From contig JANQAC010000002.1 of the NCBI GenBank assembly GCA_024707255.1, forward strand, positions 366,001 to 430,000: DNA of 64,000 nt, written 5' to 3'. Origin of the DNA: Asticcacaulis sp. (lineage in GTDB: Bacteria > Pseudomonadota > Alphaproteobacteria > Caulobacterales > Caulobacteraceae). The position numbers and the translations under genes were made by a program. Positions 29,423 through 39,000 of this stretch are shown here, in pieces. The notes beneath the pieces were generated by a model. That model was not told where the DNA came from and searched no databases. It saw only the letters and a list, made by a program, of their open reading frames with translations. The first letter of the stretch is position 1; the number at the start of each line of letters is the position of its first letter.

Positions 29423-30250
29423 ATGTCCAAGCATTCCCCTCATCATCAAAAAGCGCTTGAAAGTGGTCGCATCCGTCCGCCACAGAAGAGCAAGAGCGAT
29501 AATCCACGCAAGGCGCCACGCCTGATTCCGGAAGCCGATCAGGCGTGGGTGAAGTCGATAATCGTCTATGAGGACGCCGACATCATGGGCTTCAACAAGC
29601 CTTCCGGTCTGTCCTCGCAGGGCGGACGTGGCGGCGGTAATAATCTCGACGACATGATGTGGACCTTCGTCAAGCCAAGCGGCCGGCGACCCATGCTGAT
29701 CCATCGCCTGGACCGCGACACCTCCGGTATATTGCTGGTGGCCAAGACCCAGCCGGCGACCTCATACCTCGGCAAGGCGATGATCCGCCGCGCCTTCGCC
29801 AAGACCTATCTGGCAGTGGTCGGCAATCCGCATAATCTGCCGGACGCGGGTGTCATGAACTTCCCGTTGCGGCGCGAGGAAATCGGCCGCGAAGCCTATA
29901 GCCGTGTCTGCGCCGCGGATCATCCGGACGCGCAGAGCGCCGAGACGGCCTTTACCGTGCTGGCGCGCACCGACGAAGCCGCCCTGGTGCGCTGCGAGCC
30001 GCATACCGGCCGGATGCACCAGATCCGCGTTCATCTGGCGGAAATGGGATCGCCGATCGCCGGAGATATCCGCTATGGCGGCGCGCTCTCGCTGGGTGGT
30101 GTGGCCGTGCCGCGCCTGATGCTGCACGCTTTGCGCCTGACCTTTCCGCATCCCGACGGGCGTGGCGCGTTCACGCTGGAAGCGCCCCTGCCGGATGATA
30201 TAGTCGCTTTGTGCCGCGAAATAGACCTGGCGTTACCGGAAGGCGCCTGA
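29423..30250 (+). CDS. RluA-family RNA pseudouridine synthase
   Basis: A 275-residue enzyme that isomerises uridine in rRNA or tRNA. The catalytic Asp is in HRLDRDTSGILLVAK near residue 96, and the second motif is HTGRMHQIRVHLAEMGSPIAGD near 194-215. A basic N-terminal extension of about 40 residues (KSKSDNPRKAPRL) replaces an S4 domain, as in the RluC/RluD-related small forms. The exact target base cannot be told. An alternative TTG start at 29414 has no advantage. Confidence 0.92.
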   Translation: MSKHSPHHQKALESGRIRPPQKSKSDNPRKAPRLIPEADQAWVKSIIVYEDADIMGFNKPSGLSSQGGRGGGNNLDDMMWTFVKPSGRRPMLIHRLDRDTSGILLVAKTQPATSYLGKAMIRRAFAKTYLAVVGNPHNLPDAGVMNFPLRREEIGREAYSRVCAADHPDAQSAETAFTVLARTDEAALVRCEPHTGRMHQIRVHLAEMGSPIAGDIRYGGALSLGGVAVPRLMLHALRLTFPHPDGRGAFTLEAPLPDDIVALCREIDLALPEGA

Positions 30251-30313
30251 GCCCTTTTTACTTTTCGGCTGTCCTGTCATGGTATAAGGGCAAACAAAGC
30301 GTTGGAGTGGCTG

Positions 30314-30721
30314 ATGAATCCGAAAATCGACTGGAGCGAACTGTTTTTCTCTTCCACTGGCCGGGCCGGGCAGATGCCTTCGATCATCGCGGCGGCTGTG
30401 CTGCTGTTGTTTCTCGCCGTCTATGAGTCGGTGGTGACGGGCGCCCTGTCGTTCCTCAACTGGATCGTCTATCCGATTCTGTTCTATTGCGGCGCCTGCG
30501 TGGTCTCGAAGCGTCTGCATGATCGTGGCCGTTCCGGCTGGTGGTCGGCGGTCATCCTGCTGGCGGTGGTGATGGTCTGGCCGCGGCCGCAGGGCTTTTT
30601 CGATTTCATCGCCGTGGTGGTTCTGGTCTGGGCGGTAATCGACCTGTGCATCATGCCCGGTGAGCGCGGAGATAACCGTTATGGCCGGACCTTATTCAGG
30701 CTTTCATCGGGCGAAAGCTGA
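30314..30721 (+). CDS. DUF805 membrane protein
   Basis: A 135-residue protein with about four membrane segments. The motifs WSELFFSSTGRAGQ near the start and VSKRLHDRGRSGWW near residue 67 identify DUF805. It starts at ATG 30314; an in-frame TTG at 30302 is less likely. It follows the pseudouridine synthase by 63 bases and precedes a hypothetical gene by 5 bases, with which it is probably cotranscribed. Confidence 0.85.
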   Translation: MNPKIDWSELFFSSTGRAGQMPSIIAAAVLLLFLAVYESVVTGALSFLNWIVYPILFYCGACVVSKRLHDRGRSGWWSAVILLAVVMVWPRPQGFFDFIAVVVLVWAVIDLCIMPGERGDNRYGRTLFRLSSGES

Positions 30722-30726
30722 CCGGC

Positions 30727-31221
30727 ATGTATGCCCTGAAACCGGGGACCAAGGAAAATCCTGAAAAACGCTGGGCCTTACCCGATCGCATCTTTTTCGG
30801 TTTTGGCGCCTGTCACATCCTCGCAGGCGTTTTTCTCGAAATGCCGCCAGTGTCAGGTTTCTACGCGGAACGGATTGTCCCGCATGACGGCTTCTGGGGC
30901 AACCATATCTACGTGACAAATGGCATTATTGCCTGTGACTATCATGGCTATAGCCGTCGTGATCGAATGCTTCATCATTACATGAAGGGCTGGCGCGACC
31001 GGTATCCTGGATGGGGCTGCACACTGGAAAAGGTTGATTTCCACCTGCTCGACACTGTGGCGCTTAATCAGCGGAAGATGCTGGGGCCTGACCAGTACCT
31101 GCATAACGCCATACCGCGTGCGCGCCGTTTTATTGAGCGGATAAACCATGAAAAAGGGGTCGATAAAGCCTATGCTTCCACCGGCCCAAAGATCGCCTCG
31201 AAGCTCGATTTCAGCGCGTAA
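30727..31221 (+). CDS. Conserved-looking hypothetical protein (164 residues)
   Basis: A soluble protein without signal peptide. It is rich in aromatic residues and His, with [13 protein letters not shown] near 27, [25 protein letters not shown] near 55-79 and a Cys-containing [10 protein letters not shown]. The mix of Cys and His may bind a metal, but no established motif is seen. It starts 5 bases after the DUF805 gene. Its 3' end overlaps the convergent lipB by 52 bases. Confidence 0.7.
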   Translation: MYALKPGTKENPEKRWALPDRIFFGFGACHILAGVFLEMPPVSGFYAERIVPHDGFWGNHIYVTNGIIACDYHGYSRRDRMLHHYMKGWRDRYPGWGCTLEKVDFHLLDTVALNQRKMLGPDQYLHNAIPRARRFIERINHEKGVDKAYASTGPKIASKLDFSA

Positions 31222-31883
31222 TCCACCTCGTCCATCGTCACTGGCAGGCCGAGATCAAGCAGGCTGGTGACGCCATGCTCTGTGATGCCGCATGGCACGA
31301 TGCCGTCGAAATGCGAGAGGTCGGGTTCGACATTCAGGCTGATGCCATGGAAGCTAACCCAGCGGCGCAGCTTAATGCCGATGGCGGCGATTTTATCCTC
31401 GGTCAGTGGCTCATAGCCCTTATCCTTGCGCTCTACCCAGACACCGACGCGGCCGTCGCGGATATGGCCCTCGACATTGAAACGCCACAGGGTAGCGATT
31501 ATCCACTGCTCCAGTGCTTCGACAAAGGCGCGCACATCCTTGCGGCGCTGGTTCAAATCCAGCATGACGTAAACGACGCGCTGGCCGGGGCCATGATAGG
31601 TGTATTGTCCGCCGCGCCCGGCATCAAAGACCTCGAACCGGTCCGGCGCAATCAGGTCCTCCTTTTTTGCGGAAACCCCGGCGGTATAAAGCGGAGGGTG
31701 TTCGACAAGCCAGACCATTTCGCGCGCCTCACCAGCGGCAATGGACGCCACGCGCGCTTCCATGAAAGCCAGCGCCTCCGGATAGGGCACGGGAGAGGGC
31801 GCCACGATCCATTCAGGCGGCAGGCCCGTTTTTTTGGCAAACGGCGGATCGATTTCTTCGGGATTTAACGTCTCGGAAAGCAT
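31170..31883 (-). CDS. lipB: Octanoyltransferase LipB
   Basis: It transfers octanoate from acyl carrier protein to lipoyl domains, the first step of lipoate synthesis. It is 237 residues. Family signatures are present: [10 protein letters not shown] near 60, [22 protein letters not shown] near 89-110, [15 protein letters not shown] near 171 with the catalytic Lys, and PCGI near 197 with the catalytic Cys. The ATG is at 31883. It converges on and overlaps the hypothetical gene ending at 31221. Confidence 0.96.
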   Translation of the reverse strand: MLSETLNPEEIDPPFAKKTGLPPEWIVAPSPVPYPEALAFMEARVASIAAGEAREMVWLVEHPPLYTAGVSAKKEDLIAPDRFEVFDAGRGGQYTYHGPGQRVVYVMLDLNQRRKDVRAFVEALEQWIIATLWRFNVEGHIRDGRVGVWVERKDKGYEPLTEDKIAAIGIKLRRWVSFHGISLNVEPDLSHFDGIVPCGITEHGVTSLLDLGLPVTMDEVDYALKSSFEAIFGPVEA

Positions 31884-32069
31884 GTCGCTTCAATGTGTCA
31901 TAAGTTGTTAAGAGGCAAGGCCCTAATATAGGGGCTCCCTCTGGTGCTAAAGTTTGATTTCATCAAAATTTTCGCCCCAGATTATTTTTGTCGCGCAATT
32001 TATCCGAAAAGTGGCGTCCACTTTGTCGGATTGCGCTTGGGATGTGTGGGTTTAAGGGGCTATTTTTTC

Positions 32070-32324
32070 GTGTCAAACCAGGTGGGCGCCGTTCCCGTCG
32101 AAATTTCGGTTCTTCTGGGGCGTTCGGTTCTGCCGATGGCGCAACTGCTGCGCATGGGCCGTGGCGCGGTGATTCCGCTTGATGCCCATGAGCATGACGA
32201 GGTGTGGATCCTGGCCAATAACCATCCGGTGGCACGCGGCGAAATTCAGATTTTCGAGGAAAAGATCTCGATCGTGGTCACCCGCCAGGCCAATGTCTAT
32301 GATTATATGGCGATCGGTTCGTAA
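32070..32324 (+). CDS. Short FliN/SpoA-domain protein, GTG start
   Basis: An 84-residue protein made of essentially one SpoA domain, as found at the end of FliN and FliM: VPVEISVLLGRSVLPMAQLLRMGRGAVIPLD and VARGEIQIFEEKISIVVTR. The GTG at 32070 has AAGGGG 11 bases upstream; the frame stays open to 31944 but the extra residues do not look natural. FliN forms the flagellar C-ring and controls rotation. No other flagellar gene is nearby, and the protein is shorter than usual FliN, so it may be a second FliN-like subunit. Confidence 0.8.
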   Translation: MSNQVGAVPVEISVLLGRSVLPMAQLLRMGRGAVIPLDAHEHDEVWILANNHPVARGEIQIFEEKISIVVTRQANVYDYMAIGS

Positions 32325-32413
32325 GCGCCGTAGCTAATAATTTGGGATAGTTGCGATTAAGGGCTTCCCAAAGCGTGAAAGTGTTGCTATCTGCGCCCCT
32401 CTCCGGATGGCGT

Positions 32414-32498
32414 GCGGTCATGGCGGAATTGGTAGACGCGCAGCGTTGAGGTCGCTGTGGGGCAACCCGTGGAAGTTCGAGTCTTCTTGACCGCACCA
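32414..32498 (+). tRNA. tRNA-Leu (anticodon GAG)
   Basis: An 85-base gene with encoded CCA. The acceptor arms GCGGTCA (32414-32420) and TGACCGC (ending 32494) pair fully, followed by discriminator A and CCA. The anticodon stem CAGCG/CGCTG encloses TTGAGGT with anticodon GAG at 32448-32450. A variable arm and the GTTCGAGTC T-loop are present. It reads CUC/CUU leucine codons. Confidence 0.97.
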
Positions 32499-32554
32499 AT
32501 CCGGAGATCATTTTTGAGGCATACGCGATAGCGTCTGAATGGGGAGCCTGAGCG

Positions 32555-34042
32555 ATGAGCCAGAAGTCCGAAACCCCTCAAAAAGCCGATATTCCCAATA
32601 CTGACACGCTGCCGGCCGATCCTGCGAAGGAGACGGTCCGTGACCTTGACGCCGAGTTGATCACGCCGGAGCAGATCGAGGATTTCGCCCTCAAGGACGA
32701 CTACGCCCTTAATCCGCAATATATTTCGCTGGTCATCGATGCCGCCGATCGCGGTGACGGCCTGCGCCTGCGCGAACTGCTCGACGCCCTGCATTATGCC
32801 GATATCGCCGACCTGCTAGGTTTCCTGTCGGAAGATTACCGCGAGGAGGTCATCCCGTGGATTCCATCCGACGCCCTGGCCGACATCCTGCCGGAACTGG
32901 ACGATGATATCCGTGAGGAAGTCATCGAAAGTATGCATACGGCGGATATCGCCGAAGTGCTGCAGGAACTCGATTCCGACGACGCCGCTGCCGTTTTCGA
33001 GGACCTAGAGGAGGACCAGCAGAAGGCCGTCCTGGCCGCCATGCCGGAATCCGAACGCGAGGCCATTGTCACGTCGCTCGCCTATGAGGAAGAAACCGCC
33101 GGCCGCCTGATGCAGCGTGAGGTCATGGCCGCGCCCAGTTTCTGGACCGTGGGCCACGCCATAGACCATATGCGCGAGGCCGGGCACGACCTGCCGGAGT
33201 TATTCTTCGACATCTATGTCATCGACCCCAGCCATAAGCCGGTAGGGGCCGTGCCGGTGTCGGTGCTGATGCGGACCAAGCGCGATATGGTGCTGTCGGC
33301 GCTCATGGACCCGACGACCGAAATTACCGTTGATATGGACCAGGAAGAAGTCGCCTATATTTTCGAGAAATATCACCTGATTTCGGCGCCGGTGGTTGAT
33401 GCTTCCGGCCGTCTAGTCGGGCAGATCACGGTCGATGACATCGTCAATATCATTCAGGCGGAAAACCGCGAGGATATCCTCGCCCTCGGCGGTGTGTCGG
33501 ATATCGAAGGCCGCGACACCGGCATCTTCGGCATGGTCAAGTCGCGTCTGCCGTGGCTGCTGGTCAACCTGCTGACGGCCTTCGCCTCGGTTTACGTCAT
33601 CAACGCCTATCAGGCGGAAATCGTGAAAATGGTCGCGCTGGCGGCGCTGATGCCGGTGGTGGCTTCGATTGGCGGCAATTTCGGCACCCAGGCCCTGACC
33701 GTTTCGGTGCGCGCCCTGTCTGCCCGCGAACTGACGGCGGCCAACGCGACGCGGACCCTGTGGCGGGAAATCATATCCGGCTGGCTGGTCGGCGCCTGCG
33801 TGGCGTTTGGGCTGGCGGCGGTGGTGCTGATTTTCTGGCATGATATCCGGCTGGCCGGTGTGATCGCCGGCGCCATCCTGATCAATTTCACCATGGCGGC
33901 GCTGGCCGGCACCCTGATCCCGATGACGGCGGCGAAATTCGGCGTCGATCCGGCGGGGGCTTCGCCGATCTTTGTGACCCTCGTTACCGATTTCTGCGGC
34001 TTTTTCAGTTTCCTTGGTCTGGCTGCCATAATCCTCTTGTAA
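32555..34042 (+). CDS. mgtE: Magnesium transporter MgtE
   Basis: A 495-residue magnesium channel. It has the cytosolic superhelical N domain with repeated LHYADIADLLGFL and MHTADIAEVLQELDSDDAA units (about 65-165), a CBS pair (about 170-290, VDASGRLVGQITVDDI), and a C-terminal membrane domain of five helices from about 330, including GGNFGTQALTVSVRAL with the channel-lining residues. In the family, magnesium binding between N and CBS domains closes the pore. Confidence 0.95.
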   Translation: MSQKSETPQKADIPNTDTLPADPAKETVRDLDAELITPEQIEDFALKDDYALNPQYISLVIDAADRGDGLRLRELLDALHYADIADLLGFLSEDYREEVIPWIPSDALADILPELDDDIREEVIESMHTADIAEVLQELDSDDAAAVFEDLEEDQQKAVLAAMPESEREAIVTSLAYEEETAGRLMQREVMAAPSFWTVGHAIDHMREAGHDLPELFFDIYVIDPSHKPVGAVPVSVLMRTKRDMVLSALMDPTTEITVDMDQEEVAYIFEKYHLISAPVVDASGRLVGQITVDDIVNIIQAENREDILALGGVSDIEGRDTGIFGMVKSRLPWLLVNLLTAFASVYVINAYQAEIVKMVALAALMPVVASIGGNFGTQALTVSVRALSARELTAANATRTLWREIISGWLVGACVAFGLAAVVLIFWHDIRLAGVIAGAILINFTMAALAGTLIPMTAAKFGVDPAGASPIFVTLVTDFCGFFSFLGLAAIILL

Positions 34043-34184
34043 ATCTTAAATGGTCTGTGGTTTGCTAGATTGGAACACAAGGCTCGAAAACTGTCTTGTT
34101 TTGGGGCAATCGGGCGGTTGCCGCCTGTGGTGTTCGGCCCTTTGATGTCTAATCTGGGGCCAGGTTCAGGGACTGGGATTACGG

Positions 34185-36536
34185 ATGAGAGCGCGTCAAA
34201 AAGTTTCCCGCGCGGGGGTTGAGCTCATCAAGAGTTTTGAAGGGCTGCGCACCAGCGCCGCCCGTTTGCCCGATGGTCGCTGGACCCTGGGTTATGGTCA
34301 CACTTTTTCTGCCCGCGAGGGGGCCAGGGTTACGCAGGAAGACGCGGACGCCCTGTTGCGCTTCGACTTACTGCCGGTGGTGGACGCCATCAACAATCTG
34401 GTACTCGTGCCACTGAACCAGAACCAGTTCGATGCGCTGGTGTCCTTCTGCTTCAATATCGGTGCCGAGAATTTCGCCCAGTCGACCGTGCTCAAGCGCA
34501 TTAATGAAGGTCGTTACGCCGAGGCGGCGCTGGCTATGGATAGCTGGCGTTCGGCGGAGTTCAACGGCCAGACCTATGTACTGGCGCCGCTGATCCGACG
34601 CCGTGCCGCCGAAAAAGATATGTTCCTGACACCGGAAGAGGTCAGCCATCAGGCCGCCACACTCGGTCGGCCGGTTGAAGATTTGCGGCCGCCGGCAGCC
34701 ACTCCTGAGGCCAGCTATATAAATCCGTATGCCTCGCCGGCCCCGGCCGCAACAGAGCGCCAGGTCATCGATCTGGGCACGCCTGCGCCGTCGGAAACCG
34801 TTGTGGAAAGCCTGCCCCAGGGCTTTGCCGGTACGCCGGTGCCGCCGGCTGTGCCTGAACCGAGGACGAGCATAGATATTCAGGCCGCCATCGCCCGTGC
34901 CCAGGACGAACAAAGGCGACTGGAAGAGGCGCAGCGGGCAGAGGCCCTGCGCGCGGAAGCCCTGCGTATCGAAGCCGAGCGGGCTGAAGCCCAAAGACTC
35001 GAATCCCAGAGACTCGAAACTCAGCGGCTTGAAATGCAGAGAGAGGCCGAGGCCCTGGCGGCGGCCCGTGCCGCTGAAGCGGCGCGGCTGCGCGAAGAGG
35101 CGCGCATCCAGGAACAACAACGGCTTGAAGCCGCGCGCATCGAGCAGGCCAGACTTGAACAGGCCAGAGTTGAGCAAGAACGCCTGGAACAGTGGCGCCT
35201 GGAGCAGGCCCGTATCGAAGCCGAGCAGGCCGAGGCCGCCCGTCTCGCGTCCATTCGCGCCGAAGCCGTGCGCCAGGAGCAGATAAGGCTCGAACAGGTC
35301 CGTCTGGAACAGGCGCGCATCGAAGCGGAACGACTGGAACGCGAGCGCCTGGAAACGGAGCGTGCGGAGGCGGAGCGAGTTGAAAACGAGCGTCAGGAAA
35401 ATATGCGGCTGGAGCAGGCGCGCATAGAGGCCGAACGTCAGGCCGCCGAACGCGCGCAAGCGGAGCAGGCCAGTCTTGAACAGGCCAGACTTGAACAAGC
35501 CAAACTTGAACAAGCCCGCCTTGAGCAGGAAAAGCGTGATCGGGAAGCGGCGGCGCAGTCTGTGCCTCCTGCCGATGACGAAGCGGAAAAGGCGCGCAAG
35601 GCCGAAGCCGCTGCCGCCCTGATGCGGCTGTATTCGCCTTATGGCGGCGGCAATCTGGGCCGTCCGCTGGCCGGGCCTTTCCCGAAGCCGGCGCCAGACC
35701 CACAATCTGCACCACAATCTGCGTCCCAACCCGCACCAGTGGTAACACCGGCGGCACAGCCCGACGTCGAATTTACCAATCATAGCGTCATTTCGCCCTC
35801 GAGCGCTGAATCGGCGCCATTTGAAATTTCGTCACGCGCGGAAGCTGTGTCAGAAACCCCTGAGCCGGAAGCAGCGCCGACGGTAGTGGATTTCAGCCCG
35901 ATCGGTTCGGCCTCGACCATGCCGCCGCCGGTGATAACCGCGCTGAACCCTTACGCAAAGCCAATCCCGGTTGCCGCCCCCGTGATCGCGGCGGCAACGG
36001 AAACCCTGGTCGAAGTACCGCGTCCCGCGCCGGTCGATCTGTCGGCGCCATCCAATGCCCCGATTGCGGCGGAAATGGCGGGCCTGAACTGGCGCGAACA
36101 GCTTCAGCGTCCGCTGCCGCAGGATTATCAGGCGCCGCAGGCAACGCCACAAAGGACGGAGCCGGAACAGCCCTTCCTGCGCGCCGGTCCGTCATCGAAT
36201 TTCCAGACCGCTGCCTATGAGGATGACAACGAATCCTGGATGATGAACGGCGACCGCATCGCCCTGTCCGCCGAAGAGGCCGATGAGCCACATGAGACCC
36301 TGTGGCAGATGATCATGAAGACCCTGTGGCTGATCACCATCAGTGGTATTGGCCTGGGGTGCCTTGGCGCCGCAACGGGCGCCTGGTGGCAGGCGACGCA
36401 CGATCAGACCGTCATCCGCAACGGCATGGTCGATACCTATACCTTTATTTCCATCGGCACCGCCGCGCTTGGCATCCTGTTTGTGTCGATTTCGGTGTGG
36501 CTGATCCTGAAACGTCTGGGCGGTTTGAAAGACTGA
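34185..36536 (+). CDS. spmX: SpmX polarity protein: detoxified muramidase domain, long intermediate region, two membrane segments
   Basis: In Caulobacter SpmX marks the old pole, recruits and activates the kinase DivJ, and in Asticcacaulis directs stalk position. The N-terminal phage-lysozyme (GH24) domain (about 1-150) keeps the catalytic Glu at residue 19 (KSFEGLR) and WTLGYGHT, but the position equal to T4 lysozyme Asp20 is Leu28, the known detoxifying change of SpmX. A Pro/Ala linker, a 225-residue Glu/Gln/Arg/Ala/Leu helix with repeated [14 protein letters not shown] units (about 230-455), and a Pro-rich acidic region (456-700) follow. Membrane segments lie at about 710-732 and 751-775. 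At 783 residues it is far longer than Caulobacter SpmX (about 430). A phage endolysin is unlikely, given the membrane anchor and lack of phage genes. Confidence 0.93.
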   Translation: MRARQKVSRAGVELIKSFEGLRTSAARLPDGRWTLGYGHTFSAREGARVTQEDADALLRFDLLPVVDAINNLVLVPLNQNQFDALVSFCFNIGAENFAQSTVLKRINEGRYAEAALAMDSWRSAEFNGQTYVLAPLIRRRAAEKDMFLTPEEVSHQAATLGRPVEDLRPPAATPEASYINPYASPAPAATERQVIDLGTPAPSETVVESLPQGFAGTPVPPAVPEPRTSIDIQAAIARAQDEQRRLEEAQRAEALRAEALRIEAERAEAQRLESQRLETQRLEMQREAEALAAARAAEAARLREEARIQEQQRLEAARIEQARLEQARVEQERLEQWRLEQARIEAEQAEAARLASIRAEAVRQEQIRLEQVRLEQARIEAERLERERLETERAEAERVENERQENMRLEQARIEAERQAAERAQAEQASLEQARLEQAKLEQARLEQEKRDREAAAQSVPPADDEAEKARKAEAAAALMRLYSPYGGGNLGRPLAGPFPKPAPDPQSAPQSASQPAPVVTPAAQPDVEFTNHSVISPSSAESAPFEISSRAEAVSETPEPEAAPTVVDFSPIGSASTMPPPVITALNPYAKPIPVAAPVIAAATETLVEVPRPAPVDLSAPSNAPIAAEMAGLNWREQLQRPLPQDYQAPQATPQRTEPEQPFLRAGPSSNFQTAAYEDDNESWMMNGDRIALSAEEADEPHETLWQMIMKTLWLITISGIGLGCLGAATGAWWQATHDQTVIRNGMVDTYTFISIGTAALGILFVSISVWLILKRLGGLKD

Positions 36537-36592
36537 TTTAGCTCAAGCGCCGCATGGCTCCTCGCAAAAGCTCGGGCGGGCGGTCGCCCTTG

Positions 36593-36624
36593 CCAAATAT
36601 CGAGAGATATTTGGAGTTTTATTT
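36593..36624. terminator. Terminator between spmX and the patatin gene
   Basis: A perfect 9-base stem CCAAATATC (36593-36601) with GATATTTGG (36606-36614) around GAGA, followed by AGTTTTATTT. The tail overlaps the last codon of the convergent patatin gene. Confidence 0.75.
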
Positions 36625-38467
36625 CCGCCCCAGCTTTTCCGGGGGCTCGACGGCAACCGCCATATAGCTGTCATCCGGCGTGAAGGCCGGGATATTCGGG
36701 TGCACGCTCTTGCCCAGCTTGCGCAAGGTCGTCACCGGCGAATCCAGTTGCGCCAGGGTGGCCACGGTGGTCTGGTAGCCGCTCTCCACCGCCTTGTCAT
36801 AGGCTTTCCAGTCACGGATCTCGACGCCTTCCGGTTCCGGGATAATCAAAAGGTCAGTGGCGGCGCGCGAAAGCGCCAGGTCGGCGGCGGTGATAATGGT
36901 GGCCGAGCGCATCATCACCGAAACAATGGGCGGGCCGCGTCGCCAGTCGCCCTTGGCAAACCACGAGCCGAGGTTTTTCGGGATGACCAGCGCCCGCGGG
37001 TCCAGACCGCGCGCCCGCGTAACATCTACGCCGATGACCGTGCCCAGGTGCGTATTGCGCATCATGGTGGCGGGGAAGGAGCGCATTACGGCGCCATCGA
37101 CCAGCACTTCGCCATCCTCCACCACCGGCGGCAGGACGCCCGGCAGGGAAATGGAGGCCCTGAGGGCCCGGCGCAAGGTTCCGGTCTTGTGGACCTTCAG
37201 TACGCCCGTGGTCAGGTTGGACGACAGGCAGAAGAAGGGGATGGGCATGTCCTCGATCTGGACATCGCCGAAATGCTTCTCCAGCCGTTTGTCGACCTTG
37301 GCCCCGGAGACCATCGAGATAAACGGCATCACGATGTCATCGAGCGGCGAGGAATTGACGAAGGCGTCGCGGATACGCCAGTCGATTTCGGCCTCGTCCC
37401 AGCCGAGCGCCAGGCTGGCCGCGAGAATGGCGCCCATGGACGACCCGCAGACGAAATCGACCGGGATATGCGCCTCGCGCAGGGCCTGAATGGCGCCGAT
37501 TTCCGAAAAGGCGCGCGCCCCTCCGCCGGAAAAGACGACGCCGACGCTATGGCCGGTGACAATGCGCGCCAGGCGGGCGGCATCATTGACATTGTCCGGG
37601 TGGGTATGGAACCAGCGCGTCGGCTCGATGACATTCAGCCAGGCTTTTGTGCGGCCAGGGGATATGCGGCCGGATGTCGTTCGGATAGAGCAGGATCAGG
37701 TCGGGCGCGCGATGAAGCAGTGATTTTTCCCAGGCGCTGGCCAGGGCGTCTGGCGGCCGTTCGGCATTGGCCAGCAGGAACACATGATCGACCTGACGGG
37801 CGCTCAAAAGCCGCCAGTGGCTTTCATGGCATTCGGCGACATGCAGCACATAATCGTTCTCGGCCTCGATCTGGCTGAAGGCTTCGGGCGCGGTGCCGTG
37901 GAACGTCTTGTCGATGATGGCCACCGTATAGCCGAGTGCGCGTATCTGCACGGCGATGCGCTCGATCAGCGGGCGGATTGGCTGGTCGCATATGGCATAG
38001 AAGGCAAAGACATTGGGCGTGACATTGGGTGTTTCGCGCCGGGCGCGCTCGATCATCTTGCGGGCCAGGGCGAGCGTCAGTTCCGGACGCGATTCCATGG
38101 CGGCGAAAAAGGCATCGCGCGGCATGGCCAGAAGGTCGGAATCGCGCAGGGCCATGACCGTGGAGCTGTGTGAGGTGCCGGCGATCAGCGACATTTCACC
38201 GACCGGTTCGCCGGGGCGGATAATGCCGATCAGGGAGAGTTCGTCGTGGTCCTCGTCATGGCGGAAGGCACCCAGCCGGCCGGACCGCAGCAGATAGAGG
38301 TGGTCGGAATCATCACCGGCGCTGAACAGGCGCGAGCCGCCGGGCAGGGAGATCAGGCTGGCGCTCTGGCCCAGGGCTGTGCCGAACAGGCTTTCCAGCG
38401 CCGCTTGCAGGGAGGGGGTGTCCTTGGCCATCCGTAAACGCAAAACCTCATTATCGCCGGTACGCAC
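36619..38467 (-). CDS. Patatin-like phospholipase with cyclic-nucleotide-binding domain, frame broken by one base
   Basis: A bacterial relative of neuropathy target esterase. From the N-terminus: a cNMP-binding domain (about 30-150, with RLFSAGDDSDHLYLLRSGRLGAF and RPGEPVGEMSLI), a linker domain, then a patatin domain with the oxyanion GGGARAF, the nucleophile GSSMGA and the Asp of the dyad in DGAVMRSFP. The run of four T (37645-37648, A on the coding strand) is one base too long; removing it joins IPWPHK to AWLNVIEPTRW and gives 615 residues from GTG 38467, or 603 from ATG 38431. Neither start has a clear ribosome binding site. It probably acts as a lysophospholipase. Confidence 0.85.
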
Positions 38468-38544
38468 TTTAACTATAGAAGTGCGCCCGATTTGCTTCTA
38501 AATATTTAAGCTTCTTTTTTAACGGTGTTAAGGCCACAGTCCCC

Positions 38545-38934
38545 TTGAGTGATATTCATCTGGTAAAATTATGCGTCGGCGCCGACAGCCTCGATGACCT
38601 GTTGCGCTGGGAAAAATCGCGCGGGGAAATCTCCTACATCCATACGCGCAACCGCCCGACGCGCTGGGAGGAACTGCTGCAGGGCGGTTCGCTCTATTGG
38701 GTGATCAAGGGCGTGATCCTGTGCCGGCGCGAGATCGTTTCGTTCGACGAGGAAGCCGATCACTGGCGGATTGGTTTGCGCACGAAGAATATCCTGACCG
38801 AGGCCCAACCGCGCCGGGCCTTCCAGGGCTGGCGTTACCTGAAGCCTGAAGATGCGCCGCGCGACATTATCGAGGGCGTAACCGACCTGCCGCCCGATAT
38901 GATGAGGGCCCTGAAGGAAGCGGGTGTGTGGTAG
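38545..38934 (+). CDS. DUF1489 family protein, TTG start
   Basis: A 129-residue soluble protein. The pattern HLVKLCVGADSLDDLLRW at the start, TRWEELLQGGSLYWVIKG near 39 and GWRYLKPEDAPRD near 93 matches DUF1489, a family found mainly in alphaproteobacteria, with no assigned function. The start codon is TTG at 38545 and AAGG is 10-13 bases upstream. It is divergent from the patatin gene. Confidence 0.85.
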   Translation: MSDIHLVKLCVGADSLDDLLRWEKSRGEISYIHTRNRPTRWEELLQGGSLYWVIKGVILCRREIVSFDEEADHWRIGLRTKNILTEAQPRRAFQGWRYLKPEDAPRDIIEGVTDLPPDMMRALKEAGVW

Positions 38935-38949
38935 GTAACAAACAGTGTG

Positions 38950-38986
38950 TTTACCTTTGCGTGTAAATGTGATATATTGCGCGCAA
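38950..38986 (+). promoter_or_regulatory. Promoter and operator-like palindrome of the toxin-antitoxin pair
   Basis: TTTACC (38950-38955), 17 bases and TATATT (38973-38978) form a plausible promoter. The perfect palindrome TTGCGCGCAA (38977-38986) begins on the -10 element, and TTTAC/GTAAA (38950-38954/38963-38967) overlaps the -35. These are likely autoregulation sites for the antitoxin. Confidence 0.5.
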
Positions 38987-39000
38987 ATGGAGACTTCGCG

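Noticed and set aside
34043..34184. A sigma-54 promoter upstream of spmX, as expected from Caulobacter
   Set aside because: No GG-N10-GC arrangement close to TGGCAC-N5-TTGC was found in the 142 bases.
34185..34650. Phage endolysin or prophage remnant
   Set aside because: The lysozyme domain has the SpmX-type loss of the catalytic Asp, is fused to a long helix and membrane anchors, and no phage genes are near.
36700..37878. A 392-residue plus-strand frame opposite the patatin gene
   Set aside because: Low-complexity antisense translation; the patatin motifs on the minus strand are intact.
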